64,000 nt of DNA from NCBI GenBank assembly GCA_036250195.1, contig JAVHZZ010000002.1, forward strand, positions 363,769,124 through 363,833,123, in the 5' to 3' direction. Shown here piece by piece: positions 29,101 to 43,600 of this stretch; position 1 is the first letter of the stretch, and the number at the start of each line of letters is the position of its first letter. The notes under the pieces are model-generated. The model made no database searches. It had not been told where the DNA came from and saw only the letters and a list, made by a program, of their open reading frames with translations. The DNA comes from Mixophyes australis. Lineage: Eukaryota; Chordata; Amphibia; Anura; Limnodynastidae. The position numbers were made by a program, and so were the translations under genes.

Positions 29101-31625
29101 TTCTTGGAGAATAAAAATATATAAAAGTTTAGGTGAAAATGCTCGGCAAGAAATAGCATGGGATTAAAATACCCTCATTGCCAACATATGTTAAATTAAT
29201 TCATATTTTAAATTAAATCTGTTTTGCTATGCCTGTGTTTTCTAATTTGTTCACCAATATGTCTTCATTCTGCATCAGGACAAGAAAAAAACACAACCCC
29301 TAACTATTGTGCTTATGGGTACATTACTAATCAGATAAACCCTCTCCATTTATAGATTTAATTAGATAAGGTCATAGGTTTAAAACACATTCATTTCTCC
29401 CCTGCAGAGTTTTAGCAGACAGCATTGCAGAATTCCCCAGGAAAGCTAACGTAACAATTCTATGCTCTCTGTAAAACAATGCCAACACTAATAGAGCCAG
29501 ACAGCAGACACAGTAAGCCTGTATACGTAGAAGCAGGTGTCACGGGTATGACATTGCTCCTAGGCAGTCTGTACAGTAGCACACATCATTTAGTCCATGA
29601 CAATTATTTAGCCGAAAAGGCAAAACCCACCTACACAGATCTAGAACAAGCTCTGGCCTGCTCTTAAATACAGAAAGAAAAAACCTTACCGATAAAAGCT
29701 GAAAAAAAATGACCACTTTTAATGAAACGATTTCCTTCAAGACCCAAAAAGGTGTTTCACTTTCAGTATACTTTTAATTGCTATTTGCTACAAGTTACAA
29801 TTATCAGTTACACAGTTGGGGTGGAGGCACCGAGAGGAAAATATTAAAGGAACACTAAAAATACAAGATGATACATGTAGAAAGGCATCGAGTTACATAA
29901 ACAAATATGCCTGAAAACATTTCTCTACTAGCTGCATTACCAGACAGGAAAATATCAGGAGTCTTGGGGCTGCTACCTGCGGCCGTTTTCCTTATTCTAA
30001 GGCAGTTACGGAACAAACACATTAATAAAGCTGGAGCCCCAGGAAGAAACCTATGGGCTGGTAATGTATGCAGTGTAATAACATAAACGTTACAGGCCCA
30101 TACCAATCTGGTGGGTCCAGATGTCTGCCGCAAACTAGCAATGCTCGTTACCTCCTGACGCAAGCTAGCGGTCACTAGACAACTCGCTGCCTGTATGATA
30201 AAAGCACGCTTGAACAACATCATGGGACTCTTATTCCTTGCACCGATTAGGCTTTAACTAAACAAGTAGCGTGTTGTCCATTGACAAGGTCGAGGAAAGC
30301 ACTGCTGGACTGCAGAACACACTGCAACACCAGCCAGACTGAGTGAAATGCTCAAAACTAATATTCTGCATTATTGTTTAATTTATGGATTAAAGTTACT
30401 CCTTAAGAGCATTTTGCAGGGGTTTAATATGGTTTTTAGGTGTAGATCGCCAACACCCGTAATGGATTATGAAGCAGATAAAATAGAATGTAAATGCCAG
30501 AGCCTGGATGCCAGGAGTCCATTGGTGACAGCACAGAAATCATGTGCTCAATAATCACTATATCAATTATACTGATTCTAGGTATATGCTGTTTTAGGTT
30601 GTCTGTTATGCTTTATCATTATTGAGAAACATGCATAATGTCCAGCTTTTTTGTTCGAATATCAACAGTCTAGTCCATAAAAGAATTAAACTTTCCATGC
30701 ACAGCCCTATACTACAATGCGCTTGTACCTCTTCTTTTGCAGAGCAGCAAAATTCTTCTTGAATATGGCGCTGACCTGATTGAGCAATTCCACCAAGGAG
30801 TGACTGAGGAAGCTGGGGTTGGCTGGTTTGGGATTAAAGTTGTATGCTGTAGATCTGCAGAAAGGATTGTATGATTAACCAAGTTACCCAGGCACAAAGT
30901 TCAGCAGTTTAGTTAGGAATGTAAAATATAAAAACAAATGGGTTAATGTGCATTGCGAAATTTCATAAAAAGCATTCAACTGTAATGTATTACTAGTTCA
31001 ACAAGCTTACCACCAAAGTCCCAAACTAAAAATAAAAGCAGATTAAAGACCCATTTGAAGATGTTTAACCCCAATGAGATCTTAGAAGTGTTATTTGCCT
31101 CATGTGGCAAGCCAGGATTTCCAAATATGAAATAACGCAATTCAGAAAATCTGAGCCAGATTAAAGATGCAATCATGAAACTTGATGATCTACATAAAAG
31201 GGTGCTTTATTCATTGGAAATCCTCGCCCAATCAGCTTCCCCTGGACAGCGGCTTGTATTCCAACATCTCATGACTATTTAGGAGCAGTCATTTGCACCA
31301 GCCAAGGGAAGCAAGGATCTCATAAACTGCTAGGGCTCCAGACAGGGGAGGCTGATCATTCTACTATTTAGCGTAAAAGGATCAATGGGTTAATATCCTC
31401 CACAGTCGTAAGCTATATATATCCAGTTACCATCAAACTTGTTAAAAGCATCGGATTGGTGCAAATGGGCTACAAAGAATGGAGTTACAATAATTGACGT
31501 TATGACATTAGTCCAGATCGGCACTTCAAAACACATTCACCATGTTAGCACAATACTCACTAGTAAAATAAGATGTAAAATGAACAAAATATTAAACTTT
31601 TTTTTTTTTTTTTTAAATAATAATG

Positions 31626-31656
<31 letters not shown>

Positions 31657-34600
31657 TTGGTTTTGCTAGATGTGGTACTGTAGACCCATTTATTTCCTCT
31701 ACTAATCTGGTCAACAAGACTTACTGGTTGAGGTAGAATCCCCGTGTGGACGCTGTGATGCTGACATGACGGTCCTCCATAGTTATCACATATAAATACA
31801 TCAAGTCTCCATGCATTTTCCTGTTGCCAGGAGGGGGGTTCCAGCCACTCATAGTGAACACTTTCAAGCATTGCAATGGCTGTAAAAACAAAACAAAAAA
31901 AATCACTAGCAGTAATCAATTATTGTGAAAGTAATGGAATACTACTCTGCAACAAGAAAATAAACCCACAAACTTTAATTACATGAAAATCCCAGCATTT
32001 ACTGATCTCCTCTGAACAGAGGTGTTAGAGGTGAGCAAATGACCTGTTCTACGGATAGGTTAACTGGCTGCTGACAAAAGGGAGCCTAGAGTGTGTGCGT
32101 GTGTTAGGGAATTTAGACTGTAAGCACCAATGGGGCAGGGACTGATGTGAATGATCAGATAATTCTCTGAACAGTCCTATATGATACAGAGGTGCTTTAG
32201 AAATGATAAAACAAATAATAAGAATCTTGCAGAGCCCCAGAGAAGCAACAAGCATTGGAAGATCCAGTTCTAATGACTTTGCCTCATGTGAAATAAGTCC
32301 GTAACATTTAACGATATGACCTTTGAAAGCACAGCCAAAGTGCAAGTAAGGTTATAGTTAAAGACTAAACATGGTTAATGGAAAACAAAAACATAAATAA
32401 ATTGCATCACAATCTGCATGAAGATTTAACAATCATGGAGCAAATAACCCAAACTTCAAAATCAAATAACTGTTTAGGTTAAAATGTGTGTGTTTCTAGG
32501 ATATAATTATTTTATATTTACCAGCTATACAGATAACATCCCAAACATCAGGACGGAAACATACGGGTTATTGACTATGCTTTATTTAGGGTTACTAAAC
32601 TGGACTGATACAGTACTGTAACCTCTTATTATGTAGTGATACAGGCATTTCACTTTCTAGATCAGAAGGGACAGGATTTTAGGGAGGCAGAAAACAAACA
32701 AACTTGTTGAAACTAAAAGAAAATTTAAACAGAATATTGAAAACAGTCACAAATCGTTTTTAGCATCAACTTTGGGCAGGTTTATAAACGCCAACATATC
32801 TAGTCGGTAAAACTGTTATTTAAGCAGCCAACAAAAACCAATTGTAGAATATGTAATTATTAGTGGTTTGAATACAGAGGGATTATTTCCACATATTGCA
32901 GATTTACCTTCCAGTCCTTGTTCTGTGGCTGAAGGGGACAGATGGGTCTCTCTTTACTGCCCGGCAAGATGTATTCAGGAGGGGTACAATCTATCTGCTC
33001 AAGCTCGGCCCCCTTCTTTTTCTTCTTTCCACTATCTGCAACAGACAGAGCTAATTAAACTTGTATTTCTTACAGATCACATTGTTTGCAATCCTTACAT
33101 ATATATTTTCCTACAGAAAATAGAAACGGTATAGGACCCAATGGTGCGGTAATTCACAGGTATGTTGTGAGAAATATAGTGAAGCCAAGTGAACCAAATA
33201 TGTGAACACATTGCTGCTTATCATTAATCAAGTGCAGGAGGTCTGTATCTCATGGACCAATCAGATGCAGGATCTCAAAACAGTATACAAATAAAAGCAC
33301 CATCACCTAGTGTAGTGTGTATGGTAAAAAGTTTTATTAATGTAAATCAATATCACATGCAGAAAAGCCTCAGTGTGCGCTACACTATTGGCAACTTGTA
33401 ATCCGATTGAATGACATGTATTTTAACGTTAGCTGCCATCGGGTAATAATCCGGATACTTCATATAAATTGCTAACTGGGAAAACTAAAAGCTTAATAAT
33501 TAAGGACTTTCAAAGTATAGCGCCATTATTTCACCTTTACTGTATCCAAATATATTTTTCCCTTACTTATAATGAACTTTAAATAAATGCAGGCAGGCTT
33601 TGACCTGGTAGTCACTGATGAATTACAAGCTCCAGAAACCTGGACTGTCGGCCTGGCTGGCTATCAAGAATATTGTAGTTAGTGACATCATGCAAAGCTA
33701 AACATGTGAGGATGAGAGAGGATCTGCTTATTCAGTGTGTGTAATGGCATATGCTGTTATATTGGAAATTGATCTAGCTCTACAAGGGAACTTCCACTTT
33801 CAGACAACCATCACACCCTCCTACAACTTTTATTAAATTACATTGATAAATCTTTCTAGACTCCTGCTGAAAACCGCAGAACAAGACTAAAAAAAAAATG
33901 CATGCATTTAATAAAACTTGCAGGAGGGCAAGTACAAGGCAATAAAATGCCTCCTAAAGGTAGAAAAGCCTTTTAATATGCAATAACAGTAGTGAAAACA
34001 CCAGGCTTATGAAGTATGGGATATAAAACACAGTGTTCAGTTTACAATACACAGAAATATTTGGCACATTGTATAGTTCTTTTGAAGAGAAATGAAACCA
34101 GTGAGGTTTTACAGCAGAAGAAATTAAATTTATAATGAAAAATCTTAAACAATGTTAAATGGTCGTAAAATGCCCTGCTCACACACCTCCAAGGTCACCA
34201 TCTGTGAAGACACTTAAGAATGACAAGGAGTTGCAGTCCACTCCATTGAAAGCATCAGACGGGTCCAGGCTTTTCAAAAGGTCTCTTATGTGGCGGACAT
34301 GGATTCTGGCCTCACGTACGGTGTATGGTTCTACGAGTGGAGACGTAAACAGCACATTACATGAGTTTATTACAGACATATGCAAAATATGAGGAATAGT
34401 TTCTTATGGAATACAGACATACATCCAAAACTTGAATCCATAACAACTAACCGTTATGGAAAAAAGAATATTCCAGCTTAAGACATTATTGTGCAGATAC
34501 AGAATGCCAAGAAATGTCACAGAATATTTAATATGGAGCCCCCCGAAATGGTTGCCGGAATGAGCCAAATCGTGGAGGTCTTGCCTTGGTAACATTTACT

Positions 34601-37600
34601 GACAGAAAAGAACTTTTTCTACCAGTGGCCTGGCAAATGATATTGTCCAATTCGGGCCCAAACAACACTGCGCCTGAATAAAGTAATGTTTCAAGCGATT
34701 TCTTAGGATTCTGTATCTGCGTATCAGGACCTCAGCCATAGGGTCCTTCTAGCTGCCACTGCTAAAGCCGATATGGAGGATGAAATAGAGGCTGCATTCT
34801 GGGCCGCCTCATATAAGTATCCAGACACCTCCTTTAAATGCAGGGCAAGAGGAAGCAATTCTGAATCCTGCAATTCCTCGGCCAACTGTTCTGCCCATGC
34901 TTCCATCGCTCTGCCGATGAAAACATGGGTCTGAAAGAGGTGCCTCCCGCGACATAGATTGCGTTGAAATGACCCTCGACCTTGCGGTCCGTGGCGTCTT
35001 GCAGGGCCGCTGTTCCCGGCAACCGAAGCGCAGTATGACGCACCAAAGCCACTTCAGAGGGGCCGGAGGTCACTGGCATCCTTACTGTCACAGGAAGGAC
35101 AGCTTCTACAGTAGCAGCGGGGAGAACAGCAGAACCGCTGTAAGCTCCGTGGGCTTAGTAAGCAGCTGGACCAATGTAGTAACCAGCTGCGCCAGAGAAG
35201 CTGCCCATGCCGGTTCTTCCGGTAGTGGTAGTTCGTTAATCTGGGCCTGCGTAGTGTGTCCCCCTGCGACACAGTCAGTACAAAGTGCCCCCGGGTCCTT
35301 TTCTCCAATTGGTCACTTAGCTTTAAACTTTGAACAAGTGAAATATTTTGTAAGTGGTGCTTTTCCTCTATTAGACATATTTTTAAAGGGAAAGCACAGC
35401 AAAGCAATAGAAATGCAATCACACAAGATATAGCTTGAATTAGATACAAGTATACAACTAATCTAGGACAGTCAAAGTGGTATGATGTAACAAGCAATAA
35501 GAAAAAGGGGGTGTAATATGGCCCAGTAGAATACAATAAATATTTAAACTACTTGCAACACCTTTCAAAAAAAATAAAAAATAAAATAATATATATCTAT
35601 CTATCTATCTATCCCTATATTCAATATAATTATAAAGGTATATAATATTGGTACTTAGCCTTCCAGCTAAGTCTGATAAGCAGGAGAGAAGTCAAGTCAG
35701 CAGTGTCCCAGATGTTATGGCTGAGGAGAGTCTGCTGTGTTCCCAGGCAATTCTTGGTGCGCAGATGGAGGAGTCCAAGTATGCCAGAAGAGGTGGGGGA
35801 GCTCTTTATTTGTAGCTCCGCCCCCACAGTTTTCCTGCTCTTAATATTTTAATCAGCCGCTGTATTGTATTATTTAAACGAGCCACCACATCTTGCTCCT
35901 TCGCTTTTTGTTCAGTCCTTCCTGACTGAAGACTCTGCAGCTCCCACAAGATTGCCCCCTCTTTTTTCTGAAGGGGGAACTTGGTATGCCCCGCAAGATG
36001 GTGGCCGTCATCGCTCCGATTTACCGGCTCTCTATGCCTCTGAAGGCAGCGCTGGTATGTCAGGGAGCTGTCAGTCCGACCGCGGTTTCATTAAACCGCC
36101 TGTCACACTGTAAAAACACTGTCATCGCTGTCAGTGAGAGCCGTTCGGCTAGTGTAGCTGCTTAAACAGAGTGTGCTCTCTATCACTAGAGCACACTCCT
36201 CAGATAATATCCAAAGGAAAAAAAAAAACTTTTACTAAAAAAATAAAAGAATAAAATAGTAAATAAAAGTAAAAAACTGTCCTAGTATAAAAAGTAAGCC
36301 CAACTCCATTGGGCACTTAAGCTAAACTGGGGAGCTACAGGGGGTGCAGAAGGGAGGGGTCTGTCAGCATTGATATATTAAACAAGTTAACTAGTTAAGT
36401 GCCAAATCCACACACCCCTCATACAACTTATGGTAGCAGTGTCCCTCAGATAGGATGAAAGAAAAATTATACATATGTTATATATAGTAATGTGTGTGTT
36501 ATATGGTAGCATATGACCCACCTTCAACAACCTTTAGGAAAGAGCCCTCCTCAAAGCCTTCTATGGTCTTAAGCTCAGCAAAGTTGTCCAGTACATTTCC
36601 ATCTAGCTGGAGGGAAAAACAAGTCCTATGACAGGTGTCCTCCCTGTCCATAAGAACTTGGTGGATCTCCTGAACCATCTCCTGGGGGGACACCTGAAGA
36701 ATCACACAGATACTGCATTACTAATTTTTACCCAATTACATATCCTCCTTCTTTGGGTGAAAGGAAAGGAAGGGAGATAAGAGCAGCATTGAAAAGGGAA
36801 AACTAGCTCATTACCTGAATAGAGAAGGTCTCTATGCCAGGGGCTTGTATCTTGACCGTGAATCCAGTATCCTGAATAACAATGACCTCCTGTTCACTTC
36901 CGTCTTCTGCCTGTTCTCCAACATCATGTCCGTTCTGTTTCGGCTCCACCTCTGCGCGATGCTCGTGGGCCCCATCTCCATTCATTAATGTCATGCCGCT
37001 CGAATGCTCTGCGAAGAAAGAAACAGAAGGGTCTTTTTAAATCTCAAGTTAAATTAAAACAGCAGTCTGCTTTGACTCGCTCAAAACAATAAAACCAGCA
37101 GCTCTATATGTAAACTAGGAAAGAATCATGCAAAGTTATTGGATAAAAGTTAGTTCAAAAACAACAACTATATTAATGCTCTAACTTTACCCTCATTTAC
37201 TAGAATTTAAAATATTATAATACAAACAATAGAGCTAGCATAACCTCATGGTATAATACTATGACAACCCAAACAGATCCACCCAAATCCAAAATACAAC
37301 TCCAATGGGAAGCTGATCTCCATTTGGATCTGACAGGAGAGGACTGGGAACCCATCTTTAAGAACTCTTTTAAAATCTCTAAATATCTTAAACCACAATG
37401 AAATGCTGGTGAAGCTTATAAATAGAATGTATGTCACCCCGGAAAAGTTACATAAGATGTGGCCCTCTACAATCCCAACATGCTGGCGTAATTGTTCAGA
37501 GAGGAGATATGTTCCACATTTTTTGGGCATGCCCAGTATTACAGCTCCTGTAGACTGAAGTATTTAATTTTCTTGGGGTTATCTTATGACACCTGGTTCA

Positions 37601-40600
37601 CCCCTCCCCAGAGGTGGCTCTTTTGCATCACTATCCAACCTCAATCCCAAAATGGGAAAGATATGTGTTGGGCCAGGTTCTCATAGCAACTAGGGCTGCT
37701 GTTGACCAAGCATGGAAACAACCTCTTCCACCAAAACGGTCTAAGATTATCTCAAAAATAAACTTCAGTTTTGAAATGGCGTACTTGGCATATCTATATG
37801 ACTGAGGGAGAGGATGCTCGGACGCGAGACCCACAACTAAGCATTAATGATGTTCCCCTGAGCTCAGATACTAATCATCCAAGAGAGATCCAAGGGTATG
37901 ACCAAATGTTGTGTAAATGAAAAGAGTATACAAGAAATATTTTGTATTATAAACATACTAAACCATTTGAGTGTTGTGATCACTTGTCTGAACAAATTTT
38001 CTTTTTTTATGACCTAATGTTGTTAAATCCGTTTTATGTACCCCCTTCCTTTCCTTAGCCTAATATTATGTTGTACCCTTCCTCTCTTTTGGTTTTTCTG
38101 TAGCCCACCGTTAAAATTTTATGAAACTCTTGCTTCTTCCAATATTCGCCACTTTTACGATGCCATTAGACGCAGAGTTATTGGCATCTACCAGACCACC
38201 TCTAGTATGCTTTTGCTCACTACGCTCTTCCTCCAGATGCCTCATTTCCACTTTCCGTTGTCTCATTTTACAACACCCCCCCCCCCCCCGCCCCCAAGGA
38301 ACCACATGAACTCAAATGGGAGGACACAGAGAAGGCGCTCGATCCGAAGGACTGGGTCGAAATTCGCTTGAACATAGCTAAAACCTCGATTTGTGTCAAA
38401 ATTAGCGAAAATGCTCAGAAAATGTATTTATTATGGTACATGGTTGCCCATAGGTTTCACATTAGTTGCTTGTGTGGTAAGGTGGGCGGCCTGTCCCACG
38501 TTTGGTGGCATTGTCCAAAATTACTCCCCTTTTGAGCATTTATCCATCGCTTTATCTCCAACATTACTCAAGTGTCCCTTCCTGCTTCTCTCTCCTATTC
38601 CTTACTATGTTCCTAAACACACTCAGAAGCTAATCACACATATACCTAGTGCGGCAAAATGTCAGCGTGCCCTTTCTTTGGAAAAATCCTGAATCCCCTC
38701 CTCTTCCCTCCATTATCAATCACATATAGCAGGTCTCCCACATGGAATACATCACAAGTATTATACGTCATACTCCTGTCCCCTTCACCTGGGTCTGGAA
38801 TTCCTGGACCGAATATCACGGTTCCCCTCCGTCCTTGGCGTTTTTATCTTTAGCCCGCTACATGGTCAGTACAACGATTGTACAATTCACTCTAACTTAT
38901 GCCCATCACTATGAACAGTGACTTCCCCTCCCTTTTCCCTTTATCTCTCTATTCTTCCTATCACTTTCCTCATTTATAATATTGTTTATACATAGCTACG
39001 CTTAAACCTCTTGATGCCTTACACATGTATATATTTTCTAATCTATATTTCTTTAAATGTAATTTTCTACTGTTATGTTTGTCTGGCTCAATCGAACACG
39101 GTTATGCTGTATTCACTCTTGTAATATTCAATTAAAAATGTTTGTTACAAAAAAAAACAAAAAAACATTTTATACATAAAAAAAAAAAAAATCTCAATAA
39201 AAATTTTTCAGTAATAAAAAAATAAAATAAAAAATAACACAAAATAGCTTATACTTCTCAAATTGTTCATTGCTCCTAAATAATCTGCTCAACTTCACTT
39301 TCTTCCACGCTCAGTCGGGGTCTGGCTAAATGTGTATAACATTGTGTTTTCATAGGGAGCTTTGTTCACTATAAATACCCTCATTTTTTCCCCCCTAATG
39401 CTGTCCCTGTTGCGAGAAGACGTGACAAAGCAGGAACTCTATCACCAAAGCCATGAATTATTTAAAAGAGCAACAGAATGCGAAAGGTGCCGCAGGGCAT
39501 TCACAGCGCTGTATCCAACAGTGTTTTGTAATTCGAGATCTAGCATCTAGGTTCTCGCTAAGAACAGCATTCAAACATTTTCTGACAGCAGATATTATTG
39601 TACTGAGAAGCCTGTTTCAGTTCACTAGTGGGACCTGTCCCATATCTCAAGTCACTGACTTCAATCAACAAACTGCTCTAACAAAATAACAGAAACCTGC
39701 ACATAAAGCAGCTTAATAGTTTGTTTCATTACCAGTTTCAGTGCATCTCAAATCTGTATTGGAGGGATGTGACATCAATAATACAATCATTTGAGATTTA
39801 GTAGACGGTGGTGGAAAACGGTCTCTGGTGTTGCTCCAGTATCCCCCATAAATGTTCAAATAGGTTTAGTGACTTCCATGGCATATTCAAACTATTCTCA
39901 TGTCCTGTGGAAAGGGGTAGTCATTCTGGAACAGGACTGCTTTCAGTCCCAAGCGCTGCATCTGCCAAGCAATAAGGAACCTCCAGATAATGAAACGCCA
40001 ACAGATAACATGAAATAGAGCCTAATGGAGACGAGATCAGAATGCAGGCCCTAGCACTAGCACTAGCACTGCCTAGTACTCTGGAAGACCTGTTTATGGC
40101 AACTCACAAAAAGGGAGAGATTGTATAAGAAACACCCATTTACCAGCTACACATACATGTAATGGAAAGAATGCATAAATTAACCATGCGTTACAGTGGT
40201 ATGCAGAAGAGCATCTAAGAATGAACAGCACATCGGCCACAACAGGTTCTACTCCTGTCAGCTAAGAATAGGAGGCTACAGTGGGCACAGGTTTACCAAA
40301 ACTGGACAACTGAAACTTGGAAAACATCGCTTAGTCTGATGAATCTCAATTTTCGCTGCGACATGCAGATGGTAAGGTCAGAATTTGTGGTAAATAGCCT
40401 GAATCCATCCTGTAAAGTGTCAAGATTACAGGCTTAAGGTGATGGTGGTGTAATGGTGTGGGGAATGTTTTCTTGGCACACGTTAGGCCCCTTAACTAAC
40501 TGAGCATCACTTAAATGCCACAGCCTACCCGAGCAGTTGTTACTGACCATGTGAGCTCCATTACTGCCAGTCTGCCCATCCTCTAACAGCTACTTTCAGG

Positions 40601-43600
40601 AGGATAACCAGACACATCACGAAGCGCACGTCATCTCAAGCTGGTTCCACAAACATGACAATGACTTCAGTGTACTCCAATGGCCTCCACAGTTACCAGA
40701 TCACCTTTCGGTTGTAGTGGAACGGGAGACTTGCAGCATGAAACTGCAGCAACTGAGTGATGCTATCATGTTAACGTGGACCAGAACCTAGGTTTCCAGC
40801 ATCTTGTTGAATCCAGGCTGTTATGGGGGCAAAGGGGGTCCTGCCCAGTACTAGAAAGGTGTATATAATAAAGTAGCTGCTGAGTGTATGTTGCATCAGT
40901 GAGTAGTGTTATAAAAAACAAAAACAAACTACACATAAGACAACACACTCTTCCTACTAGACAATCCAATATTTCAGAGAAAAGACGTCATTTGAAATTT
41001 CATGTTTCACTAAAAGTAAAATATTACTTAGCTTGGTTCAAATTTGCCTATTAAAGTATTATTCCATATTGCTGCCCTACAATGCATTAACAGGCAGATA
41101 CCTTTTATCTATAGGACTTTATAAATGTTATTACACTGGGAGATTCATGTACACCACATACTATACATTACTACTTCTAAACATACACACAAAAGAATGG
41201 TGGTGGGTGGGACACAGACACAAACTCCTTGGACTATTTAGGTAACTAATATTATTTCATGCTTTATCAAATCATTCACATAAAATGAGACTGATTTGTG
41301 ATTTACAAGAAGGCTACAATCTGCTGGTGAATGCGATTCACTGATACTATCCTTAGACATGCAGACAAAAGTACAGTTAACACCAAATAATCCATATTGT
41401 TGAGGAATGGGTTGGACTATAACATAACTCTCCCACGGTATATTTCAGGAATTAAACAATGTTTTCTAGATTACAATGTGTAGTTTCCAGTCCAGAGGAA
41501 ATCTCAAGCCATTCATTATAGATCTAGCCATACTGTGCCAGCTAAATTATTCAAGCAGCACCATATAATCTATCTTTAGAGAATTTGATTTTGAGAGATC
41601 ACAGGAAATATCACAAAGATCCCAGAGGAAATGGCTAAATCATATAAAATGAGCTTGCAAGGAAAATGTGACAGACGTGAACACATGTAGCACGTTCTAA
41701 CAGAGTGTTTTCATTCACAACTTCTGTGCACCTTGTTAGGCGTACATAAATAGCTAATAGACTGTAAACACACAAATCAAAACAAGAGATAAAGCAGTGC
41801 AAAAAGATAAATAATACCTGTAGACTGTCTGATCTCCATGATTAATAAATATGTGAGGAGCGCATCATAAAAATAAATGTACAACTTCTGTATTCAGTAA
41901 AAACGAGAGGCAGATTACCTTGAATACTGGCACAAAGTTTACAAAAATGTCTACTATGGGTGTGGCTGGCACCCGAGGCAGAGGAAAGAACAGGCTCTGT
42001 AGGTTTTGTGAGTCTAAACTGGTCCCATAAACTAGGGAAAAACCTATAGTTTGCATGCAGATTACTGAGAATGTACATGTCATGCTTCAACAAACCAAGA
42101 CTCGGGAACGTCATATGATCCTAACAAAGGATATTATTTTCTTGCTGCAAGGCTGAATACAGAGTTCCACTAAAACTGTGTAAAAGAAATGAAGGGGTGG
42201 TAAACAAACAGCTACTTAAATCACAATTCTCACATGTTCCTCTAACTTTGGCATCCAAAAATATATACATTTCCTAATCATATTAATGTATGGTATTTTC
42301 TTTGAACTGTTTACTTGAGAAAAAAAAAAAGCTACTTTCAATTTTTTATTTTCCCCCCATTAAAAAAAATGCCAAATTTCTGAAAGTTTGGAACAAAAAC
42401 CAACTCTAGTAGAAAATATTCCATATGTTTTAAGTAAAGACTGAATTCCATTGCCAAACTTTTCATAAGATGTAAGGGCATTACTATTTACAGAGGAAAT
42501 CATTTATTGGTTGCCCAATTGGTGCTGCCATATTCTAAGAAAAGCTCATCCCTCCTACCAAGTCATTGACTTAAGTAAAGAAGCTGCGCTGTTAGCCCCA
42601 CAATATTAGCAAGTGCCATAGCAGACCTTTCTTCAAGTGTACCTGATGCTTACAGAGTGGTGGTAGTCATTGGCTAAACAAGAGATGAGGGAAACCATAA
42701 CAAAGATATAAGGTAAGGAACAGGCCGTTTGGCAGAGGTATGAAGTTTGGTGAATCAACCCTAAAGGTCTGCTTCCGCATTGTGTTTGGAAATTCACATA
42801 TGAAGAATTTATAGGCCAGGAAAGGGGAGGACTGGAAACACAGGCAAACGCACACACAGCTCTTTAATACAATATAACTAACTTGACTCTATATAAATAG
42901 TTTTGCCTACTTAAGCGAAAAATGGCTATTCAGCAGTGTTCAAGAGCATAGAGCAGAGGTCACCCACCATTTATTTCCCCACTAGCCATACAGACTCACA
43001 CCTACTCTGGTGTGCCAGGTAACAAACCTCTGTGATCCAGGACTACTTACATACATTACATATTCAAGGCACGTGGACATCACTGTAGAAATATACAGTT
43101 TTGTCCACTCCCGACGAAGCACTATGACGAAATGTGGCAACTACATAGTACAGCATTTTAACTATGGTAAGCCTGGTTTCATATACTTTAGTACAGTCCA
43201 ATTTGAAAATTTTCTATGATAATTGTTGAGAAAATTCTACACCATGGAAGTGTCCCCTGTCTTTGTTTGATATACAGATTTGTGTGGTCATTACATACGC
43301 TCCCAGCACTGCTTGTTTTGAGGATAGCATGTATTAGGTAGACAGCAATAAGGTTTAGCAGTGTGACACTGCAGCGAATCTGCCCACCTCATCTCTCCAA
43401 GGTATACAATGTCACACAATATAAATGATTAAACTATCAGAAGAAATTCTGGGACCAGGTACAGGAACAGTACAATAGGGGGTTTCAAATTAAAAACAAC
43501 TATTAGGCTGGGTACACCCCTACAGAAGATTTCTCCCGATGCGACATCTTTAACGATTTTAATAAAGACAGAAAAATAAAAAGTCCCGATCAGCATGTCT

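Noticed and set aside
31560..31919. Minus-strand frame of 119 residues joined to exon 6
   Set aside because: The true exon 6 ends at 31725; the extension reads through the donor into the T/A runs, giving poly-Phe and poly-Lys.
34834..35091. Possible host gene exon in intron 3
   Set aside because: Its protein matches the gag-like block of the DIRS element at 15491-15778.
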